Source: Hydrogenophaga aromaticivorans (GTDB lineage: Bacteria > Pseudomonadota > Gammaproteobacteria > Burkholderiales > Burkholderiaceae_C). Taken from it: a stretch of 64,000 nt of DNA. Made by a program: the position numbers and the translations under genes. Each line of letters opens with the position of its first letter. Positions within the stretch are counted from its first letter, which is position 1. Below the pieces are notes generated by a model that was not told where the DNA came from, did not search any database, and saw only the letters and a list, made by a program, of their open reading frames with translations. Where the stretch lies: assembly GCF_013387465.1 (NCBI RefSeq), contig NZ_VYGV01000028.1, positions 186,001 to 250,000 on the forward strand. Direction: 5' to 3'. Positions 59,838 to 64,000 of the stretch are shown in pieces.

Positions 59838-60992
59838 ATGACCCAAGCCACCCCATCCAACCCCAATACCTTCAGCCCCGACATGCCCCGCGAAATGCTC
59901 GGCGGTCTCTCACCCGCGCAATTCATGCGCCGCTATTGGCAGAAAAAACCCTTGCTGATCCGCAACGCGTTTCCGGATTTCAAGCCGTTCCTGAACCGCC
60001 AGGCGCTGTTTGCCATGGCCGCCGAAGAAGCGGTTGAATCGCGCATGATCGTGAGCAAGCCGGCCGGCTGGCAACTCAAGCGCGGCCCTTTCGCCCGCAC
60101 CGCTTTTCCGCCGCTGAAGCAGAAACGCTGGACCCTGCTGGTGCAGGGTGTGGACCTGCATCTGGACGTGGCCCACGAGATGCTTCAGCGCTTCCGGTTC
60201 GTGCCCGACGCCCGGCTGGACGACCTGATGATTTCCTGGGCCAGCGACGGCGGCGGCGTCGGGCCGCACTTTGACAGCTACGACGTGTTCCTGCTGCAGG
60301 CCAGCGGCCAGCGCCATTGGCGCATCGGTCGCCAGAGCGACCTGTCGCTGGAGCCGAACGTGCCGCTCAAGATCCTCAGCAACTTTGAGCCCGAGGAAGA
60401 GCACCTGCTCAACCCCGGCGACATGTTGTACCTGCCGCCGCGCTGGGCCCACGATGGCGTGGCCGTGGGCGATGACTGCATGACCTATTCGGTCGGTTTC
60501 CGTGTGCCGCAACGGGGTGGTCTGGCGGGGGAACTGTTGCAGCGCATGGCCGAAGAGTTCGACGATGCCACGCTCTACCGCGATCCGACGCAGCCCGCCA
60601 CCGCCACGCCCGCGGCCATGCCGCCCGCGCTGGAGGCCTTTGCGGCCGATGGCCTGCAGCGTTTGCTGGCCGAGCGCGAATCGCTGGCCTGTGCGCTGGG
60701 TGAGGTGATGACCGAACCCAAGCCCCGCGTCTGGTTCGAAGAACCCGAGTCAGACTGGGCGCCCGGCCCCTTGGCGCTGGACCGGCGCACGCGCATGATG
60801 TACGACGATCGCCACGTGTTCATCAACGGGGAAAGTTTCCGCGCCGGCGGTGCGGATGCGCGCCTGATGCGCACGCTGGCCGATCAGCGCCGCCTGGATG
60901 CCCGCCAGGCCGCACGCGCCAGCACCGATGCGCAGGCGTTGCTGCAGGACTGGTTTGAAGCCGGCTGGCTGCACCGTGTGGCGGCCGATTGA
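59838..60992 (+). CDS. roxA: JmjC-type ribosomal protein hydroxylase (RoxA-like)
   Basis: A 384-residue cupin (JmjC-like) oxygenase of the YcfD/RoxA family, which hydroxylates an arginine of ribosomal protein uL16 using iron and 2-oxoglutarate. It opens with LSPAQFMRRYWQKKPLLIRN. Iron ligands are His and Asp in GPHFDSYDVFLLQASGQRHW and a distal His in PRWAHDGVAVGDDC. The C-terminal winged-helix region (about 280-384) is present. The length matches the family. The next gene is 34 bp downstream. Confidence 0.92.
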   Translation: MTQATPSNPNTFSPDMPREMLGGLSPAQFMRRYWQKKPLLIRNAFPDFKPFLNRQALFAMAAEEAVESRMIVSKPAGWQLKRGPFARTAFPPLKQKRWTLLVQGVDLHLDVAHEMLQRFRFVPDARLDDLMISWASDGGGVGPHFDSYDVFLLQASGQRHWRIGRQSDLSLEPNVPLKILSNFEPEEEHLLNPGDMLYLPPRWAHDGVAVGDDCMTYSVGFRVPQRGGLAGELLQRMAEEFDDATLYRDPTQPATATPAAMPPALEAFAADGLQRLLAERESLACALGEVMTEPKPRVWFEEPESDWAPGPLALDRRTRMMYDDRHVFINGESFRAGGADARLMRTLADQRRLDARQAARASTDAQALLQDWFEAGWLHRVAAD

Positions 60993-61026
60993 TTCGTTCG
61001 TTCTTTGCGTTGACGGAGGTGGAGCC

Positions 61027-61548
61027 ATGAGTCAAGAGTCCGCATCAGACTCGGGAACACCCGAGCAGGCGTTGCCGGAGGGGCGGCTGGAAGGCCGGCA
61101 GGTCTTCGCCGATCTGGTGCGACAGGCCATGGTCTGCGCTGCCCGGGAGGGCTGGACGCACATCATCCTGAGCGACCCGGACTTTGCCGATTGGCCGCTG
61201 GGCGAGCGGGTGGTGATCGATGCCCTGCAGGCCTGGGCCGGGCGCGGGCGCCACATCCAGTTCATGGCGCGGGACTTCAGCCCCTTGCGTCAGCTGCATC
61301 CCCGCCTGGTGCAATGGCGCGTCACGTGGTCGCACCTGGTGCAGGCCCACGCCTGCGCCAGCCTGGTGGGCACCGAGCTGCCCAGTGCCATCTGGTCACC
61401 CGGCTGGACCATGGAGCGGCTTGATGTGATGCGCTGCACAGTGGTGGCCAGTGTGGATGCCCGACGGCGCGTGGCCTTGAAGGAGCGGCTGGACACGTGC
61501 TGGGACATGGGCAGCCCGTCGTTTCCGGCCACCACGCTCGGTTTGTGA
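61027..61548 (+). CDS. hypothetical protein downstream of the roxA-like gene
   Basis: A 173-residue soluble protein preceded by GGAGGTGGAG, a strong ribosome binding site. It has no signal peptide. The middle has a Rossmann-like run GWTHIILSDPDFADWPLG and ALQAWAGRGRHIQFMARDFS, then an aromatic region WSHLVQAHACASLVG. I do not recognise a family. It is probably in one transcript with roxA, 34 bp away. A Trp-rich C-terminal part ends MGSPSFPATTLGL. Confidence 0.82.
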   Translation: MSQESASDSGTPEQALPEGRLEGRQVFADLVRQAMVCAAREGWTHIILSDPDFADWPLGERVVIDALQAWAGRGRHIQFMARDFSPLRQLHPRLVQWRVTWSHLVQAHACASLVGTELPSAIWSPGWTMERLDVMRCTVVASVDARRRVALKERLDTCWDMGSPSFPATTLGL

Positions 61549-61702
61549 GCTTTTGTATGGGATGTGGCTTCTTAAGCAACACATCTCTGTGAGAAAAAGA
61601 AAAAGATGATAAGGGTAAATACGTATGCATTTTTCCGGCTATTATTCTGTTCCAGTCTGGAAGCCGGGTCTTTAAGGGTTGTCTGACTGGGTCAACCGAG
61701 CT

Positions 61703-61730
61703 CGAATCCTGTATTCGGGTTTTTTTTTGG
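61703..61730 (+). terminator. terminator in the AT-rich gap
   Basis: Arms CTCGAAT (61703-61709) and ATTCGGG (61715-61721) form a 7-bp stem with one G-T pair and a 5-nt loop, followed by nine T (61722-61730). It may end the roxA-like transcript or a small RNA gene in the gap. Confidence 0.65.
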
Positions 61731-61783
61731 GTTGATTCATAACTATTCGAAGTTTGTTCATCTTCATCCACAGGAATACCACC

Positions 61784-62080
61784 ATGAAAACATCCATCCT
61801 CCTCGCCAGCCTGCTTGCCGCTTTGACCCTGACCGCTTGCGGCAAGAAAGAAGAAGCCGCAGTCACCATCCCTGAGCCAGCCGCTGTGGTTGACACCGCC
61901 AAGGACGCGGCTGCCGCCACCGCCGATGCCGCCAAGGACGCAGCAGCCGCCACCACCGACGCCGCCGCTGCCGCTGCCGATGCCACCAAGGACGCTGCCG
62001 CTGCTGCTGCCGACGCCACCAAGGACGCCGCTGCCGCTGCCGCCGACGCCGCCAAGGCCGCAGTCAAGCCAGCTCAGTAA
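61784..62080 (+). CDS. Ala-rich small lipoprotein with helical repeats
   Basis: A 98-residue lipoprotein. The signal ends in the lipobox LTAC (LLAALTLTACGKKEEA). From residue 40 onward it is almost pure Ala, Asp, Lys and Thr in about five 11-residue repeats of the type DA(A/T)KDAAAA(T/A)A, an amphipathic LEA-like helix. CAGGAATACCACC before the ATG is a fair ribosome binding site. It probably sits in the periplasm or membrane; the function is unknown, and similar proteins are often stress-related. A terminator follows. Confidence 0.85.
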   Translation: MKTSILLASLLAALTLTACGKKEEAAVTIPEPAAVVDTAKDAAAATADAAKDAAAATTDAAAAAADATKDAAAAAADATKDAAAAAADAAKAAVKPAQ

Positions 62081-62110
62081 TTGGATCGGGTTTTGCCCGT
62101 CCAGAAAAAA

Positions 62111-62132
62111 AGCCGCCCTCGGGCGGCTTTTT
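62111..62132. terminator. bidirectional terminator between the lipoprotein gene and bamC
   Basis: Arms AGCCGCCC (62111-62118) and GGGCGGCT (62121-62128), 8 bp, with A runs on the left and T runs on the right, so it works in both directions. Confidence 0.9.
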
Positions 62133-62168
62133 CGTGGGTGCCTCCCATCCGGGCCGGCACAGGGTGGC

Positions 62169-63308
62169 TTATTTGAGATCGTCGGCGAGCAGTTGAACGA
62201 TGCGCTGGGCGGTGGCCGATGATTCAGGCTGCCCCTGTTCGTTGAGCACCGAGACCGTGCTGCTGTTGCCAGTGCTCTGGACCTTCACCCGGTATTTGGC
62301 GGGCCTGACCTGGGGGGCTGAGCTGGAGAAGAGACGGCCGAAGAAGCCAGGCTTCTGGGCGTCGGCCGCCGTTGTGGGCACGTAGCGCACGAAATAGACA
62401 CCCTGGGTGCGATCGCGGTCTTCGACGGTGAAGCCCGTGCGGTCCAGCGTCAGGCCGACACGGCGCCAGGCGCGGTCAAAGTCGTCATCGAGCTGGACCA
62501 CGGGCTGCTGGCCCAGCAGGGTCACCTTGGCGGCGGCCTGCGCGGGCGTTGCGGCCGCCACGGCCTGGGCCTGCGCCTCGCTCACGCCAAGCTTGACCAT
62601 CAGGCGGCGCAGGAACTCGGTCTCCAGCTCCGGGTCGGAAGGCCGGGGCTGCCATATGGTCTGGTCTTTCTGGCTGCTGGTGTAGACCTCGGCCATGCCG
62701 CGGTGGCTGATGAAGATTTCGGTGCCGCCAGCGGCGTTGCGTTCGAGGCGGGTGCGGAACTTGTCGCGTTCGCCGGTGGAGTAGAGGTTGTCAAAAACCT
62801 TGCCGATGGTCGAACGGATGAAGTCCTGTGGAATCTTGGCGCGGTTTTCGGCCCAGTCGGTTTCCATGATGCCCAGTTTTTCCTGGTCCAGTTCCAGCAC
62901 GAAGCCGTTTTCCTTCCAGAAGTCGCCGACCGGCGTCCACAGCTGTTCGGCCGGGCGGTTCACCACCAGCCAGCGCTGGTTGCCCGCACGTTCGATGCGC
63001 ACATCGCCCACCGAAGACACCGCCGTGATGCCGGGCGTGACCGCCGCCTGGGCCGCCTGCTGGCCACTGGCGGTGACCGCAGTGCCCGGCACGTTGTAGC
63101 GCGAGTCACGGCTGAGCTGTGTCAGATCGGGTGGCACGTCCAGCGTGCTGCCGCGCTGGGCGCTCTTGTAGTCGATCTTGTCTTCCTGCAGCATGGTGCA
63201 GCCGCTCGCCAGCATGGCGGCCACGGCGATCACACCAATGCGCCCCAGAGGTCGCGAAGCGCGTTGTGTTGCCGTGAGGGACGTCGGGCAGTTTGAAGTG
63301 ACTTGCAT
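62169..63308 (-). CDS. bamC: outer-membrane assembly lipoprotein BamC
   Basis: A 379-residue lipoprotein of the BAM complex that inserts beta-barrel proteins in the outer membrane. The lipobox is MLASGC (Cys37), followed by KIDYKSAQRGSTLDVPPDLT, the lasso region that contacts BamD. Two helix-grip domains follow: GNQRWLVVNRPAEQLWTPVG and DFDRAWRRVGLTLDRTGFTV. The N-terminal 25 residues before the signal core are longer than in Escherichia coli. It is downstream of dapA in the same direction, the standard operon order. Confidence 0.93.
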   Translation of the reverse strand: MQVTSNCPTSLTATQRASRPLGRIGVIAVAAMLASGCTMLQEDKIDYKSAQRGSTLDVPPDLTQLSRDSRYNVPGTAVTASGQQAAQAAVTPGITAVSSVGDVRIERAGNQRWLVVNRPAEQLWTPVGDFWKENGFVLELDQEKLGIMETDWAENRAKIPQDFIRSTIGKVFDNLYSTGERDKFRTRLERNAAGGTEIFISHRGMAEVYTSSQKDQTIWQPRPSDPELETEFLRRLMVKLGVSEAQAQAVAAATPAQAAAKVTLLGQQPVVQLDDDFDRAWRRVGLTLDRTGFTVEDRDRTQGVYFVRYVPTTAADAQKPGFFGRLFSSSAPQVRPAKYRVKVQSTGNSSTVSVLNEQGQPESSATAQRIVQLLADDLK

Positions 63309-63355
63309 GAGCAGACTCGGGTTCGGGAAAAAAGGGGGAGGTCAGGCGACCAGGT

Positions 63356-64000
<645 letters not shown>

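Noticed and set aside
61677..61721. tRNA-like 3' end (CTCGAATCCTG resembling a T-arm)
   Set aside because: The flanking bases do not pair as a T-stem and no anticodon or D arm is present; the structure is better read as a terminator hairpin.
61890..62060. Minisatellite or CRISPR-like repeat
   Set aside because: The periodicity is 33 bp within a coding frame and encodes the 11-residue helix repeat of the lipoprotein.

Overview
The window is a 64-kb piece of a GC-rich (about two-thirds G+C) betaproteobacterial chromosome. Gene order and protein style (polA-DUF2782-thrB, xseB-ispA-dxs, bamC-dapA, BPSS1780-type membrane protein, 2Fe-2S ring-hydroxylating oxygenase beside xseB) fit the Burkholderiales, most likely Comamonadaceae of the Hydrogenophaga type. 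This placement is an inference from gene content, not from a marker gene. No rRNA, tRNA, transposase, phage gene or CRISPR array was seen.

Left end (1-2.1 kb): a truncated secreted beta-propeller protein, a MerR regulator overlapping a carboxymuconolactone-decarboxylase-like gene, and a 93-aa conserved-looking hypothetical protein. Phosphonate region (2.1-20.9 kb): a leftward operon phnF > DUF1045 2H-phosphoesterase > phnN > hexapeptide transferase. Divergent from it runs a tightly overlapped C-P lyase operon phnG-H-I-J-(GNAT)-K-L-M, then an ABC importer phnC-D-E with an MFS gene. A second set follows: phnM2 facing away from phnD2-C2-E2, then an alpha/beta hydrolase. The second set lies between two inverted copies of a repeat more than 300 bp long. 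The same GTCTAGAC-like palindrome precedes phnG, phnC and phnD2, which suggests one PhnF regulon.

Lipid and phosphoester region (21.4-32.3 kb): an M14 peptidase, a small membrane protein, a periplasmic glycerophosphodiesterase, an MGDG-synthase-like glycosyltransferase overlapping a phosphatidylserine-decarboxylase-like gene, a class III aminotransferase, an Mpo1/DUF962-like membrane protein, a GT4 glycosyltransferase and a Tat-exported PhoX phosphatase. Several of these genes have Pho-box-like 11-bp direct repeats upstream. Together they look like a phosphate-starvation module that scavenges phosphate and may remodel membrane lipids; the lipid product is unknown.

Housekeeping and mixed region (32.4-64 kb): FecR-like and BPSS1780 proteins, thrB, DUF2782, polA, a PhoD-like phosphatase, a dienelactone hydrolase, a ZIP metal transporter, two tandem paralogous PAS/GAF histidine kinases, a sulfurtransferase, a DMT transporter, a Rieske oxygenase, the isoprenoid block xseB-ispA-dxs with folE2, a TRAP transporter (P, Q, M) ending in dut, slyD-like, a roxA-like oxygenase, an Ala-rich lipoprotein, bamC and the 3' part of dapA.

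A dispersed GC-rich repeat of about 85 bp occurs five times. It abuts stop codons, in one case forms the end of a protein, and in another supplies a Shine-Dalgarno sequence. A different palindromic repeat sits in frame inside polA.
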